DNA of 64,000 nucleotides. Origin: Gnetum montanum. Taxonomy: Eukaryota; Streptophyta; Gnetopsida; Gnetales; Gnetaceae. The translations under genes were made by a program, and so were the position numbers. The DNA lies in NCBI GenBank assembly GCA_015680685.1, contig MNCI01026259.1, positions 499,456 through 563,455 on the forward strand. Direction: 5' to 3'. Position 1 is the first letter of the stretch. Every line of letters starts with the position of its first letter. The notes beneath the pieces were generated by a model that saw only the letters and a program-made list of their open reading frames with translations, did not search any database and was not told the origin of the DNA. Positions 11,268 through 24,300 of the stretch are shown piece after piece.

Positions 11268-11392
11268 TCAACATCAAAGGCGTCCTTTCTTTAAACATGG
11301 CCATAGGAAGGGNTTTCATTTATTAATCCTTGCCATACTCAATAGATTAGTTATGGGGGATACCCCCCATTTCAATGACAAGCAGGATTAAT
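11268..11392 (+). pseudogene. remnant of the integrase C-terminus, element 2
   Basis: The bases after the gap match by position and pattern the last codons of pol in elements 3 and 4: a QRRPFFKHGH-like run parallels the usual integrase tail (VNGQR-KPF type), followed by the conserved tract ttagttatgggggatacc which in elements 3 and 4 (32711, 43031) comes right after pol. Very short, so identity rests on context. Confidence 0.5.
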
Positions 11393-13095
11393 AACCACTT
11401 TTTATTTTTCTTTGATTTTACAACTTTTTGTTTTTCAATTTTTCATTTTTCAACTTTTTGTTTTATCTTTTTACCTTTTTTATCTTTTTATGTGTTTTGT
11501 CTTTTTTTTGTTTTTGTAAGTAATCTAATCTACAAATAAAACACTCATGTGGATCATTGGTTGAGGTGTGTTCTATGTTATTAAGTCATGAGTGAACAAT
11601 TATTTGGAACAGTGAGCCCATTACACCCACTCATCCACTCTACAAATAAGAGGTTCTGTTCGAGGGTACAATGATATTCTTGAAATTTCTAAACTTAAAA
11701 ATTAATTTTGTGTTCATTGTACCCAGAATGAAGAAGGATGGACTAAGAGGGAATGATTAGGGTGTGACATCAAGGGGACTTGTGGATTCTCTTTGGTGAC
11801 GTCTATGGAAGTTATCATGCAATATGGTTGTACTAAGATCCTTGTAGATCTAATGAAAAATGGGAGTAAGAGTAATCAAAAGAGCACTCAAAAATTAATG
11901 TTGTTCTAGGAGGTCCCACTAGAAATACATGCACCCATGCCTGAAGGTTGGCGGCTTCTATGGATTTAGTTTCAAAAAAAAGGGAAGAGAAAATTAAAAA
12001 GAAACAAAAAGTGCCATAAACAAATCACTCCTCCCTTGTACTAAAGGCCAAGTGATCGTACACCTTGTTGTTATGGTACTCTCATAGTCATTCATCATGG
12101 GATGAAACAATGTAATGTCACTGTTTAGAAGGATGGACTTGGTCCTGATCTTGGAACAATGGGTTAATGACACATTAATCATGCTTTACACGCAAGATTC
12201 GTTGTGCCCACTGACACTTTAAGTATGGTTACACAAGGGCATTATAGGTTGAAACCTGCTATGGGGAGGACCCACTTATGTAATTTTTTGTAATCTTCAC
12301 TTATGACATAGCTCTCACACACCATTTATTACCCTCAACATATTGTTCATGATATTCTTTCCCTTATTACTATCCCTCCAAATCAATGTTCCTATGAACC
12401 ACAAGATAGCCTTTTTCTCCCATCTGAGGTCTTTATTGATAAACACATCATCATAATTTTTGTGCCTTCAGAACTAGTTGAATTACCCTGGAACCCTTTA
12501 GTCCATATCTCCTTAGTTTACATTGTTTAATTTCAAAGAAATATTAAAAATTCGGTACAATCTCTAAGTGCCCTAACTTCAATAAATATATATATATATA
12601 TATGACCCCCCTATGCTAATAAAAATTATTTGCAACTGTTCACGCAGGGGAAGTTTTTCAAATTTCTCTCTACGACTTGCGATTGCGTGTCCCTTGCTTT
12701 CATATCCATAACTTGCTCGCTAGTACTCTAATTTTCATTCCGTTTGAACCTACTTGACCCTAGAGTGTTCAGCTTAGTTATGGGGAAGGGGCACATGCCG
12801 AATAGCACATAAATTTTTTGAAATTCATCATCACCCGAAGGACATCTTTAAGGGTAATTAGCTCTAAAATTAAGAATAAAATGTGTCAAAAACAATTTCA
12901 TCCCCTTAGCTATACCAGAAAATTAAATTTGGAAACCACCTAAGCAAAGAGGACTCAACACTATAATCTTTCGGAGACATGTTCTTCCAATAATTAACAT
13001 CACATGGAAATAAAGTAAATCTATTAAGGCAAGTAGTAATGTATAACCTAACTTTGGTAACAACCTTACTAACGATTGGTCCTATGTGATTACAG
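11393..13095 (+). other. 3' noncoding internal region of element 2
   Basis: The first part (11400-11520) is T-rich. Then come blocks shared with 32760-33480 and 43080-43700 of elements 3 and 4 (for example gtgacatcaaggggactt). From 12410 on it matches the left end of the window. A TA microsatellite lies at 12587-12603. The part just before the accessory ORF ends in tgtgattacag, a splice-acceptor-like site. No protein domain was recognised. Confidence 0.6.
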
Positions 13096-13691
13096 ATGGC
13101 CCTGAAACGTGGACAACAGGAAGGTCCTTTTCAAGGTGCGATGAAAAGATCTCAGAGAGGTGGAAGACAAGATCCTACTGGACAGCATGCAGAATAGGAG
13201 GAACAATCATTCAGCGTTCATCAAGAAGATCCTCCTACTGTATGTTCTGGGTAGGCAGAAGCAGGAGATACCCTCTCTAAAAGCGGTGTCGGTACGTAGG
13301 GGAAATGTCCCAATTTTGGCACAATAAAGAAGAAGGCACCATGGTTGATAATTATGGTGTGACTATTGACTTCTCTATTCAAGCCATTTTGGAAGTATTA
13401 AACCTTCTAAATATAGGGCCAAAGGTTGCTCAGAACCAGCTGGACACTTTCAGAATTAAGCAACTTAATAAAATGTTGACAGAGAATAAAAGGGTGGCAG
13501 AAGAAAAAGAGAAGGCTAACTAGGATGCCTCTATGGCACAAGTGCAAACTTACATGCATGCCAAGGCACTCAAGGCCTTACAAGAGGAGAAACTTCAGGT
13601 CATACTTCAACACCATCAAATCCCAAAGCCTGGAGCATAAGACAAAGGGAAAGCACCCATGGAGGATCCACCGCCACCAAGAACTACATGA
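13096..13691 (+). pseudogene. family I 3' accessory ORF, copy 2 (broken)
   Basis: Homologous to 671-1258. The ATG directly follows tgtgattacag, again an acceptor-like site. The frame from about 13305 reads GVTIDFSIQAILEVLNLLNI, then ENKRVAEEKEK, a helix-rich Met/Ala/Gln segment (MAQVQTYMHAKALKALQEEK) and a Pro-rich end (MEDPPPPRTT) followed by TGA. One frameshift separates it from the 5' part, and two stops (near 13521 and 13638) interrupt it. The Pro-rich end also closes the longer coiled-coil ORF of element 3 (QEPPPPRIT at about 35740), suggesting a shared gene. No signal peptide, membrane segment or known domain seen. Confidence 0.6.
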
Positions 13692-13847
13692 GTTCCATTT
13701 TTTTAGTTGTAGTATTTTTCTATGTTGTGTCTTCCCACACTGCGGCATCATTTCATTTTTTGTTTTTCCAGTTAATAATCCCATACCTATCCACTGTGTA
13801 ATCAATGGAGCCTGTTCTTCTTATAACTCGAGGAGAAGATTTTATTC

Positions 13848-13860
13848 AGTCATGGGGGTA
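13848..13860 (+). other. polypurine tract of element 2
   Basis: Agtcatgggggta immediately upstream of the 3' LTR start TGATGGG, identical in layout to 1419-1431. Confidence 0.8.
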
Positions 13861-14812
13861 TGATGGGACACGATATTGCTTAAGCCACGATATTGCATCC
13901 CCTGCGATATTGCATCTTCCCTACAATATCATGTACGCGATATCGTAGTCCGTCATAATATCTATAAATAAGAAGTGCCTCTCCCTTGTTCATAGTAGGT
14001 TATTAATTAGGAGTTAGAAGTAGCAAAGCTCTGGTAGTTTGGCCACTCCAAAGATAGTTTATTTTCCCGTGTTTGCCTGTAGTGTGGTGAATGTAATTTT
14101 ACGGCATCCTTTATTCGAGTGTGATGTACTTGGACAAGCACATAACCAGCAATAAATATCAAGATTACTTCATCATTGCAGCAGTCACTTTGTTTATTTA
14201 ATTATTATAACACGAAATGAGTACGACTTGATTACGAGCATCTTCGTGTGACTACTTGGTAACCCAGTGGCGTACCTAGGATCTATGCTTGGTAATCCCA
14301 GTGGTATTCGTGCACCAAGATGTGTACAGTTTGTCAAGGAATCAGTTGCTCATTGCACTTAGGCTAGTAACGCAGTATGAGTACGACTTGATTACGAGCA
14401 TTAAGTGTGACTACTTGGTAGCCCAGTGGCATACCTAGGATCTACGCTTGGTAATCCTAGTGGTAGTCATGCATGAGGTCCAAGATGTGTATGGTTGATC
14501 AAGGAATTGTTTTCTCATTGCATTGAGGCTAGATTAGATTTTCTTACCCTTCTCCTCCTAGCTTAGCTTAGTTAATATTATTTTCCACTGCCTTCAAGAG
14601 TAGCGTTAGAATTAGGAACACATCATACACCTCATCTTGACTAAACCATATGTGACAAATACAATACTAGTCCAAGTGGGAAGACAGCAAACTACGACCT
14701 AAGGATAACTGTCTAGGTGCCACAACTAGTCTGTCTACGGAGTTCGACCAGATCGCGCGTGAGAACGCTCGTATTTGTATGGTTGAGTGTAGGGGTACCT
14801 CACCACTCATCA
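13861..14812 (+). repeat. 3' LTR of element 2 (952 bp)
   Basis: Starts TGATGGGACACG and ends CACTCATCA. TATA box at 13963-13970; polyadenylation hexamer at 14151-14156. U3 carries four GATATT/GATATC blocks between 13868 and 13946, more than the 5' LTR. Scattered point differences from the 5' LTR, mostly transitions, show that the insertion is not recent. Confidence 0.95.
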
Positions 14813-16100
14813 ATTGTCAAATTAATTGGCAAAACTATTAACTAGCTTAAAGACATTGGAAATTATTTTAATTTTTGTTTTAAAATATTTTTAATTAACT
14901 AAATAAAAATTGCAAGAAGTAGAATTGCAATGCAAGTTGTAGTGGCATTGGTGTGCACTACCCTTAACAAAAATATGATAATTTTAGTACTTGTAAGAAT
15001 CAACTATGTTGGCTTTGCTACTAAGAGCTACACTAGAAGGGGGTAAGTAATCAATTTCCTTTTCCAAAAAGAAACTACTTTGGGAATACCTCCTTCTAAA
15101 AAAGTGCACTGGTTTTAAAAAGATAAATGTAAAATGTTGATTTTTCCAGGAGCTATGTTGGAGTTCTAGGTGAAACCATATTGTCCTTTGGAACACAAAA
15201 AGTTAGGTTTTAGATAGGAATAATGGTAGGTTTTGTTGGCAACCACGCTGACTTTGGAAAATCTAGCAATTGCTATAAAAATTTTATGAAAGCCTAAATT
15301 ACCTACAACTAATATGTTGGGTATTCGTTGCAAAAAAATGGGTAGTAGTGTTCGTTTTTTATTGGTAGAAATTTTTAAATGCTTTTTTTGAGTATTTAAA
15401 GTTGCAAAATATTGGTCTTAGAATGACAAATCAAATTTGCTAAAGAACTTGAATAAAGGCCCTCCTTCTAGCTCCAGAAAACTCTAGTGCATTGCTAGAA
15501 AAAATAAAAAATTCCAAGTGGAACAATGTAAATCTTAGATCTCAAGGACCTCTGAGAAAGAGGATCCAAGGTACCTTGGATGATCTTGTTGATCACCCAT
15601 GGAATTATGAAGTGTAAACAAGATAAATAATAAAAATATAGTTCTAATTAAAAAGGAAGCATAAAAATTAATTAAGAAATAGACTTGCACAACAAATGAA
15701 CTAAAAACTTTATTAAGATAATGAAATATTAAAAAGTATGAGAGTTCAAAGTTATAAAAACTATGTTCCCAAATGCACAAGGAGTTTTCTTAGATGAAGC
15801 TTGAAGCTTGTTGAAGCTAGTAAGTTACATTCTGTGATTAGCCCCATGTTCCACAAACTTTCCAACTTCAATCATCAAAAATCCTTGGGGGTTTTTAGCT
15901 TAGATCTACAGTGTTGGTGAATAAGGGGTAAATGAGATGTTTGGCTTTTGTTACAATGGAACTACATTGAGAGTCTCTAATGCCCAAGTAGTTGCCAATT
16001 TTCTCCAAAAGTCTTACAAAATGCAAAAGATCTCTAGTGATTAAGGTTGCAAACGTTGTCCCATTGGAAAGTATGAACCCTATCTAAAGTGTTTGAAATT
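14813..16100 (-). mobile_element. old minus-strand element, copy A, right part
   Basis: Continuation of copy A past element 2. The stretch 15420-15620 aligns loosely with 36800-37050, and 15640-15780 with 45465-45620, sharing runs such as taagaaatag-x-cttgcacaa against taagaaattatgtgtccacaa. In gag sense this is upstream, so it should be the 5' leader or LTR of the old element. No coding signal; right border approximate. Confidence 0.45.
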
Positions 16101-17750
16101 TTTTCTTATAGGTATCATGTTTGCTAATTTTTGTGCTGCAAATTTCTACCATGATTAGTGATAGATTGGTTTGATTTTTAGGTATGGCAAGCCATAATTT
16201 CCAATGTGGTTTTTCATTTATAACAAGATTTGATGCACCTAGGCCACCAAAACCATGTTGGATACCATAAATAGTAAATGAACTTTCCCAACTATGTTGG
16301 CTTCACCCAACTACACTTGCCTTATGAACAGAATGTTGGTGTCATGGAACTATGCTAAAACTGGTGGAGCAACACTTGAATTATTAGAGCAATACTACCC
16401 TAGTTGGAGAAACAAAACCACAACCACTCTAATACTACCTTGTGAAAAAGTAGAAATCCCACAACTCCAACACTAGCCTTGTGGAATCCATGCTAAAGAT
16501 AATGGGAACTACACTAGCCATTACTGGGAAAATCAAAACCATACCACCCCAACATTGGATGTAGGCGATTCCAATGTAGTTGTGGCTATGGCCGACATAA
16601 AACCCATGAAAATGCCAAGTTTGGTACTTTCTAGTGCACTTTTAGCCTTCCCGAGCCCAAATATAGACATGACATGAATTTTTCCACTTGGGAGGTAAGG
16701 CTATGACAATGTATACGACATTTTTCAGCCTCAAAAGTTCAAGTATGTGAGATTGTATCTCATGGGCTTCCAACCTCATAATTTGATAATGAAAATCTAG
16801 CCTCAAGTGTAGGGGTGAAGGTTACAATGTCAAAAAGGTTGCAGCATGCATTTTCTTGGTGGTGTTTCATCTAGGAGCCAGGAAATCTTATCTTTTTTAC
16901 ATCTTTCTTCCCCCATTCATGACATTTGACAATATCTAGACTGTTTGACCATTATTTTATGAAAAATCCCAACTCTCCAAGTTACAACATTGTTAATATT
17001 AACCTTTAGTTCTTGTGAAAACTTTATTTTATGCTAATTATTTGTAGAAATGCTTACTTGATATTCTACATGTTAGTTATAAACAAAAATATCAAACTTG
17101 GTTTTCCAAGGTGAAACTATCTTATTGAGTTTGAAACTATAAGTTGTCAAAATATCAAATTGAGTTTTTGGCATAACAATTGAGATGTAAAAAGGTTTAA
17201 TTTTGGTTTTCTTTTTGTAATTGTAGTTGTGTCAATGAACTTAGTTTCTTTTTCTCTCATACCAAATTTGTTATTGTAGAGGTTGTTTTTGTTTAGTTTT
17301 TTTTTTATGTTTTTGAATGTTTTACAATCTAATGTTATATATTTTGGCTATGTGAAAGGCTCTATTAAAACTAATTTTGATCATTGTGAAGTTGGTAGAT
17401 ATTCTATGCTATATGGGAATGGCTACCTAGAATAGTTTGATACTCAACATGATCACTAATGAGCACATTCATGTGTGGTTTAGATCTAGTGCTATAGAGT
17501 TCTTAGTGTAGATACTATAGTATTATAGTGTGATAATTTGATCACACCTAGTCATGGATGTTATAGCTGTAATTACAGAGACTCTTATGGTACAATCCTA
17601 TAATTACATCTTGAAGTACATGGTGGGTGATCTTAAAACCCAGATAGAAATAGAGCATAATGGGGATTCATACTCCATAGGGATTTGATAGTTATTGAGT
17701 GCTTAAGAGATGCTGATGTATTCCTAATACCATGTAAACAACTCCTTGAT
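16100..17750. other. stretch without recognisable gene
   Basis: A/T-rich sequence without long frames, terminal repeats or domain signal. Short related phrases around actacacttgcc and actacactagcc at 16300-16550 hint at an old local duplication. It probably includes the junction between copies A and B. Confidence 0.4.
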
Positions 17751-20700
17751 GCTTGATTACTAACTAAATAGTCTATTTTAGAATCCTCCTAGAACCATTT
17801 ACCTACTAGAACCTAATCCTTTTTTTAGTTTGAGATATTTTTGTTTTACTTTTAGAGCTATTTTCTTGACTTTTTTCATGTTGGTACACATCATAGGATT
17901 GGTAAAAAATTATCAAACCTTGTCTATAGCCTACACAACCTTGGAGAAATTCAAACAAGATGATGTTATAAGAGTGCAAGCATCCAACCAGCTTGCTATA
18001 GAGTTTGTCCAGTATTGAATCATGTGTAGTGGAGATGTGTGGCCATCAAATATACACAAACATTTTGGACTTTCCAAGATTTTGGGGCCTATACACAAGT
18101 TCAACCTATACTTTTAGCTTTGACCAAGTCTAGTAAATGAAAATTGTTTAATTTTTATCAACGTTTTTAACATTTTTAATTTTATGATTTTCTATAGGCT
18201 ACATTAGTTTTTTGCAGTTTAATGACTAGTAGGATAACTATGTTATGTATTACAGATTCTATGCACAAGTATACAATCACCATGGTTACTTCTAATCATT
18301 CTAAGGAGAAGATTCTCCTCAACTAGGGTGAAGTAGATAGAGGAAAAGAATGACTTTCAAAAAATATCCCTACAAACATCCAACAGAAGATCATTGATGT
18401 AGGCTTATTTTACTTGTTTACTTCTATAGTCCATCCATGTTACATGCTGAAATGTTGAATGTTTTTTATCAATTATTAAGGAAGCCACCAAATTTTTTAC
18501 TTATGTTAATGGTTTTATTATTTCTTTGAGCATTAATGAGCTAATGTTTAGCAATTTTGTTAGTGTACCTATTAATGGTGTTATGATGGCTATTAGAGCA
18601 AGGAAACATGTGAGCTCTAGAGAGAATATAGAGGCTTTGCTCAACTCACCTCCTAGGGCAATATTGTCTTTTGACAAATGTGATATTGAGAAGGTGAACA
18701 AGTTGTACCTCCTTTTCTCCTCTAAAGGCTTTCTAGTGCTTTTGTCATAGAAGAAAACCATAGGACTTTAACAAGCCTGGTGTATGAAAAAGGTGATGAC
18801 TAATGATACTAGGTTTGATTGTGGTAAATTTTTTGATTACTAGCCCAAGGTATGAAATACAAAAAAAATTAAGCAAACTTGATTCAATATATTATATACA
18901 TTTTACATTATTTTGTGCATATCTCATAAGATTTGTGGAATTCTTTATGGTCAAAAAAGATGGAAAATGGATAGGATGTGACATTTTCCAACTTTCCAAC
19001 TGTTGGGCTAAGCACATTGTTATTTTAATGCATGCCCAAGGTCCACCCATGGAGAATGTGGAAGAGTTTCTATCTCTTACCACTAAGAATGTTAGTGGTC
19101 TACATGGTTATTCCCTTGACATCATGGGAATTGAGCCTTGTGCTACATGTGGAAAGGAAAAAAGGACAAAAATACTATGCATGGAAGCAGATGGTGCTAC
19201 CAAAGAAAAGATAAAGAGAGAGAAAAATGTCATTGTTTATATCTAGTAGACATCTAAAAAATTATCAATTAGGATTAACAAGTCTACTCAAGTGGTGAAT
19301 GGTATGTAAATATATTGTTTTAATTACATTTTCTTTCATTATCTTTTATTGATAAAATATGTTTGTTGATTTCACATTATTTCTTTGGCTTTGATTTAGT
19401 TACAAAGAAAAAACAAGAATTGGCTTCCAAGGCTACTCTAAAGGAGGAGAAATAGTGCAAAGAAGTAAAAAAGAAGATGGCCAAGGAAGCACAAGATTTC
19501 TTGGATTTCATCTTAGATTATTTTCCTTCAGAAAGGAATCCTTTAATGGATATGTCTCATGGTCTTCCCCGTAAGTTTTGGTATTTCATATTTCATTATT
19601 ACTTTTATGTTTTAATTTTTTCATATTTTTATTGTAAATTATGTTGATGGTTATGGCTATTATAGGGTATGACCCTCCTATGGAAACATCCGGATTTTGC
19701 TCAAAACATTGGATAGAGGCACTAGACAAGATGGAATTTATGAAGGAAATGATGGATGACATGATTGATAGGCTGCAAAAGCTGGCTACTAATGTTTGCA
19801 AGAATTTTTTTTTCATTTTTTATTTTTTTATTTTTATTCTTTCATATTTTTATGGCTTCAATGGTTTTATAGTTTTAATTTATTTTAAATATATTTATTT
19901 TTTTATATTTTTATGCAGTTGTATGTTGTAGTTTCCAAGGTGAAATGGAATCCTTCATGAGACTTTGAGTTCAACAAGTTTCCTAAACTACCTCCCAATG
20001 TGGAGACTGTTTAATAGAGATTATATGAAAGAACTACAAAATATCTTTCATCTTTTGTGAAAACATTTTGGGAATTCCAATTTTCAAATGAGTTCTTATG
20101 GGAATGGTTCATGGTGTTGGAGAAGAAAAACAAGGAGTTAAAAAATAAAGTTAGACTTCTTAAAGATTGTAAGGAGTTCATAGAGGCTTGTATGGCCAAT
20201 AGGGATTTCTTAAATATGAGGGAGATCAAGTGATTCCATTATTGGATTACCATCCAAGGGAAGATTGCTCTATCTAGTAGCAACATGAAGAAGGACATGT
20301 AGCTAGAGATGATGGTCCACAAGACCAAGAAGTGACATGACTAATATGCGTGGGTGTTAGAATGTAGGAGAAAGAATAAGACATACAAAAGATTGTAAAA
20401 GGTGAAAAAGTAAAACTATATGAATTCATGACATAATGTAGCTATGAAACAATAGAAATATGAGTTGTTTGTGCAAGGCATAGGTGTAGAAGACATCTTT
20501 AGCAGGTTCTAGGAATGAAGAGTGGTTGTTGATTCCTCCACTTCTTAGATCAATACCACATCTAGGGAAATTTTCATAGCTACCTTTTCCAATGCTCCTC
20601 CTAAGTGGAAAAATGTGGAGAAAGGAAAAATCTTGGTAGGAGTGGATCTAGGAGATATTAATAGGACTAACATGAGTGAAGAAGAAATTCTACACAAGTT

Positions 20701-20860
20701 GGAGGATGGCATCCAAAGATTCCCTCCAAAGAACATCATTCTCGAACATTTGGAGGTTTGTATGATTTTTGTTTTAAGTTTTATGTACATTTTTATTTCA
20801 TGTTTTTTATCATGGCTATTTTTGTTGCTACATGGTTATGTTTATGGCTATTATGATTAC
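17750..20860 (+). pseudogene. convergent multi-exon gene in copy B (unknown protein, broken)
   Basis: Paralogue of 3120-6350 with the same order of readable pieces. These are: 17830-18018; 18480-18750 (KFFTYVNGFIISLSINELMF, matching the KKFII to INESTFNDLF part of copy A); 18890-19246 (WIGCDIFQLSNCWAKHIVIL, then a Lys-rich end matching 4361-4630); 19650-19800; 19990-20260; and 20615-20760 (VDLGDINRTNMSEEEILHKL, matching VNLREVDWA in A). Intron-like gaps include about 19570-19664 (gtaagttttgg to tattatag), about 19303-19399 and about 19800-19917 (ending atgcag). The gene runs convergently to the gag-protease relic at 21350-24830. Function unknown; stops and shifts make it a pseudogene. Confidence 0.55.
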
Positions 20861-21350
20861 TAAATATTGGATGTTCTATTGTTTATAAGTTCTAGATGAT
20901 GATGATGATGATGTCAATTATAATCCTTCTCTTCCTACTATGGATTAGTTTGGCTACTAATGGACTCATCATAGTTTTCTATTTTTGTTATATTTTTGTA
21001 GCTATTTTTATTTGGCTCATAGCCTTAGAGACTATGTATTATTTTTTCTTTTATTATTATCTATTACATAGTAAAACTATGGCTACTATATATTTTTTTG
21101 TTATATGAGACTTTTGGCTATTAAATGTTTAATTTATGATTTTTTTTATATTTTTTATTTTTATGTTTTATGTTTTTATGTTGTTTTGTAATTTTAAATA
21201 AACATAAAAGATATACATAAGTTATAAATTGATGTAAAAACTAAAGGCTATATAGAAAACTAGCAAACATGATGTAATAAAGTAAAAATTATAAAATAAA
21301 ATGTAAACATGCAAATAAGGGTACTAATTAAATCACCACATCATTCTTAC
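20861..21350. other. AT-rich spacer between convergent genes of copy B
   Basis: Low-complexity T/A sequence with a short gatgatgatg run at 20894. No coding signal. It corresponds in position to 6350-7250 of copy A. Confidence 0.5.
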
Positions 21351-24300
21351 AAGGAAGGAAATGTAACACATTAATGATGTAGTTTCTTCCTAATCTTTGA
21401 CATATTAGGAAATTTGTAAAGCTTATGCTCTATAATTTTATATTCCCCATTTCTTGGGAGTTCTTCCCAAGGTTATTTCATGATCCTAGTGTTGTTGGCT
21501 TTGGCTTGGTTGATTTTGTTATGCTTCCTAGCATTTTTTTTTCTTTTGGCCATAGGAGTTTCCTATTGGAACTATAGCTCATATCCCTATCTAAAGTCAA
21601 CATTGTTAACTAACAATGACACTATGCTATCTCCATGGATAATGATTTTACCTCTCTAGTAAGGTAAATGAATCTCTTGGTAAATAAGGAAATAAACTAC
21701 TTGTAACTTAGCCAACCATGTTCTTCCTAGGATTAAGATGAAGCTTGGTGTTTCTTCCACAACTAGGAAATTATCAAATATGGGGAATTGTTCCATAACA
21801 ATAAAGTCTAATAAATTAATCCTCTCACTACTACCCATGACTCATTAAAGAACTTAAGCATAGAGGTGAATATATCCTAGATGTTCTCAACCAAACCAAA
21901 GCATTCTATGATGGGTTGGAGAATCATGTCTATAGCTACTCCATCATCAATGTGCACTAGTGTACCTTATACTGGCGAACTCTACTTGTTATGAAGATAT
22001 GAGCTCTTAACACTTCATTTCTTCCTTAGGTGAGGTTGATACTATCACTACGTGGATATATTCTTCATTGGCTTAAATGTCTTCATTTATAGAAATGGAA
22101 ATCAACATCTTAACCAAGGCTTCATGATGGGTAGGAGAGATCATAACTATGTCATATAAGCTCAAATAAGTAATCTTCTATTTTAATGAAATCTTGACTT
22201 GCTCCATGACAATGAGGAAATCTTGTTGGATGACTTGTCATTTTTTGGGTTTGACTTCATTCTACCTATAATTTTGAGCTCATGTCTGAATGTGTGTTGT
22301 TTTATCCCCTTTCCCCTTTTCTATGTTTGGTTGTCCCTCCTAGGTTGGCTAGTTAATGTAGTTTGAGTGATGAAGATCATAGGTATGGCTAAAATTGGGC
22401 TAGGCTTCAATAGGTCTACTTCCTTCATAACTTTTGGTAGATTGGTGTCCTTAGTCATAGGTTTAGAAGCTGGATTTTTATGTTGTTTTAGGGGAAATTT
22501 CATGTTATTCGGTTAAGGATATGTCAAAGCATTTGTTACTATTAAAGCATGCTAGTCAACTTGGGCTACAAGTTTATCCATGATGAGAGGGGAAACTCTA
22601 ATGATAAAAGGTACTTTGGAAGGCATAGGTGATGGTATCCTTATAACCAATGGGTTTTTTAGCCTCATAGAAGTTGAGGCCCTTTCATCACGAGGAGGGA
22701 ACCAAAGCATAAATTACTTGCTAACAAGTTTAGGCTTGTCTTAAATGTTGAAGATAACTATAGTGAATTGGTCATTACCAACATTGAGAGGTTCCTTGTA
22801 CACCTACATAGTTTGTTTTTGAGACCTAATTGGATTGGATGCATATAGGACTAGCTCTTCACTATCTATCATTTTTTATAGATCATCTTTTAAGGTAAAA
22901 AAATCAATACCATGGCCTTGAAGCTAATGATAGTGGTCAAATATATCTAACTTGAAGTCTTGGGCATGGAAGGATCATCTTTCATGGCTATGGTAGAAAC
23001 CCTTGCAATTTTGCAAAAGATGTTCATGCCTCTTACAAGCATTCTTTAAAAATTATTTATTTTAGATACAGTTACTTTAGAACAATTGGTTGAGAAGCTC
23101 TAAAGGTTTTATGGGTTGTTTAGTGTACTTAGAATGATCCTTTCATTTGAAGTTAAGCTTTTGTAGGTTGGAGATGGTGGCATTAGAGCATGATGGTTGA
23201 GTAGTTATAGTGGGGGCTTTAGGTTGTGTTGTCCATGGATCCTATGTTTTTTTAGATTCTTTGACCACTGTGGCCATGACTACATGCACTTGTTTTCCTT
23301 TTTCCTATCCCTCTTTGTGTGTTGATCTTTATAAGTTACATAAAGTAGGATCATTGTTATCTTTTGTTGAGTCCTATATGTTCCAAACTTAGGGGAAAGC
23401 TTGACAAAGTGACCAAGGGTCTAAATAATAAAGCTTAGACTTGATAAATTTGTTAACTTCCCCATTCAAAATACACATAAGATCCATTTCAAATATGGGT
23501 TTATATATTTCATTAAGCGTAGCATTCCATCTCTATATGAAGTATTGGACAAGTTTAAGGGGCCCTTGTCTTAGTTTCATGAGTTAGTCTAGTGTTGTTT
23601 CAGGTCTCAAGTTTTACTTAAAATAGTTAATAAATTGGTTTATTAAGTCATCTAGGAAGGAAATGAATGCTCTATGTGGTACCTAGTACCAATCTAAGGC
23701 TTTTCTAATTAAGAACATGGAAACGATACATAGCATAGTGTCTAACCTAGCTTGCAACAATAGGTACTCAAAACAAAAGGTAATTAAATGGGTTTTGGGG
23801 TTGCCTTCACCATTGTATTTGATAACGTAAGGGATGGAAATGCCTACAAGAAGTGTTATATATAGAACATAGAGTTGATGGGATCATCTTTGTAGAAGTG
23901 CATGACCTTCACCATTTGAGTGGTACTAGCCTCAAGAACTTTTAGCTTATCATCAAGGCTTTGGATTAGTTAAAAAGCTTGGTCCATGCTTTGGGATGCT
24001 CCTATAGGTAGTGCTAGTTGAATGATTAACTATACCATTGGTTGAAAATCTTGAGATTGTGTGATAGGTTGTAGCATGCATTGGAAAGGTCTTCTGAACA
24101 TTGTAATAGGAGGATTGAACAAGAAAAATGATGTTTGTGCAAGGATTTATGGAATGAAGAAAATGAAGGAGATGCAGAATTTTTGGGGATGTTAAGGTCC
24201 CAAAGAAAGGCCTACCAAGGGGATGAATGAAGATTGCATGGAAGAGGTAATGGGTGGTATTCATGTGAAATGAGGCTGAATGGTGAAAGGCATTATCATG

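Larger units (their letters stand above)
8522..14812 (+). mobile_element. element 2: complete family I LTR retrotransposon with collapsed or missing pol
   Basis: Both LTRs, the primer-binding site, gag, a short pol remnant, a 3' accessory ORF and a polypurine tract are present in order over 6291 bp. Flanking five bases are ATTTT on the left and ATTGT on the right, a probable target duplication with one change. Relative to elements 3 and 4 the protease-RT-integrase block is absent, but a 160-base run of N sits exactly there, so the absence may be an assembly effect. It is inserted in copy A. Gag is one open frame interrupted only by point nonsense changes. Confidence 0.92.

Noticed and set aside
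11067-11391. Long reading frames across the N run
   Set aside because: They consist mostly of unknown bases; only the few codons at each side carry information.
16294-16476. Plus-strand frame of 60 codons as a gene
   Set aside because: No domain, no start context and no second copy; length is within chance for this base composition.
20894-20914. GATGAT run as a coding Asp repeat
   Set aside because: It sits in a low-complexity AT-rich spacer with stops in all frames nearby.
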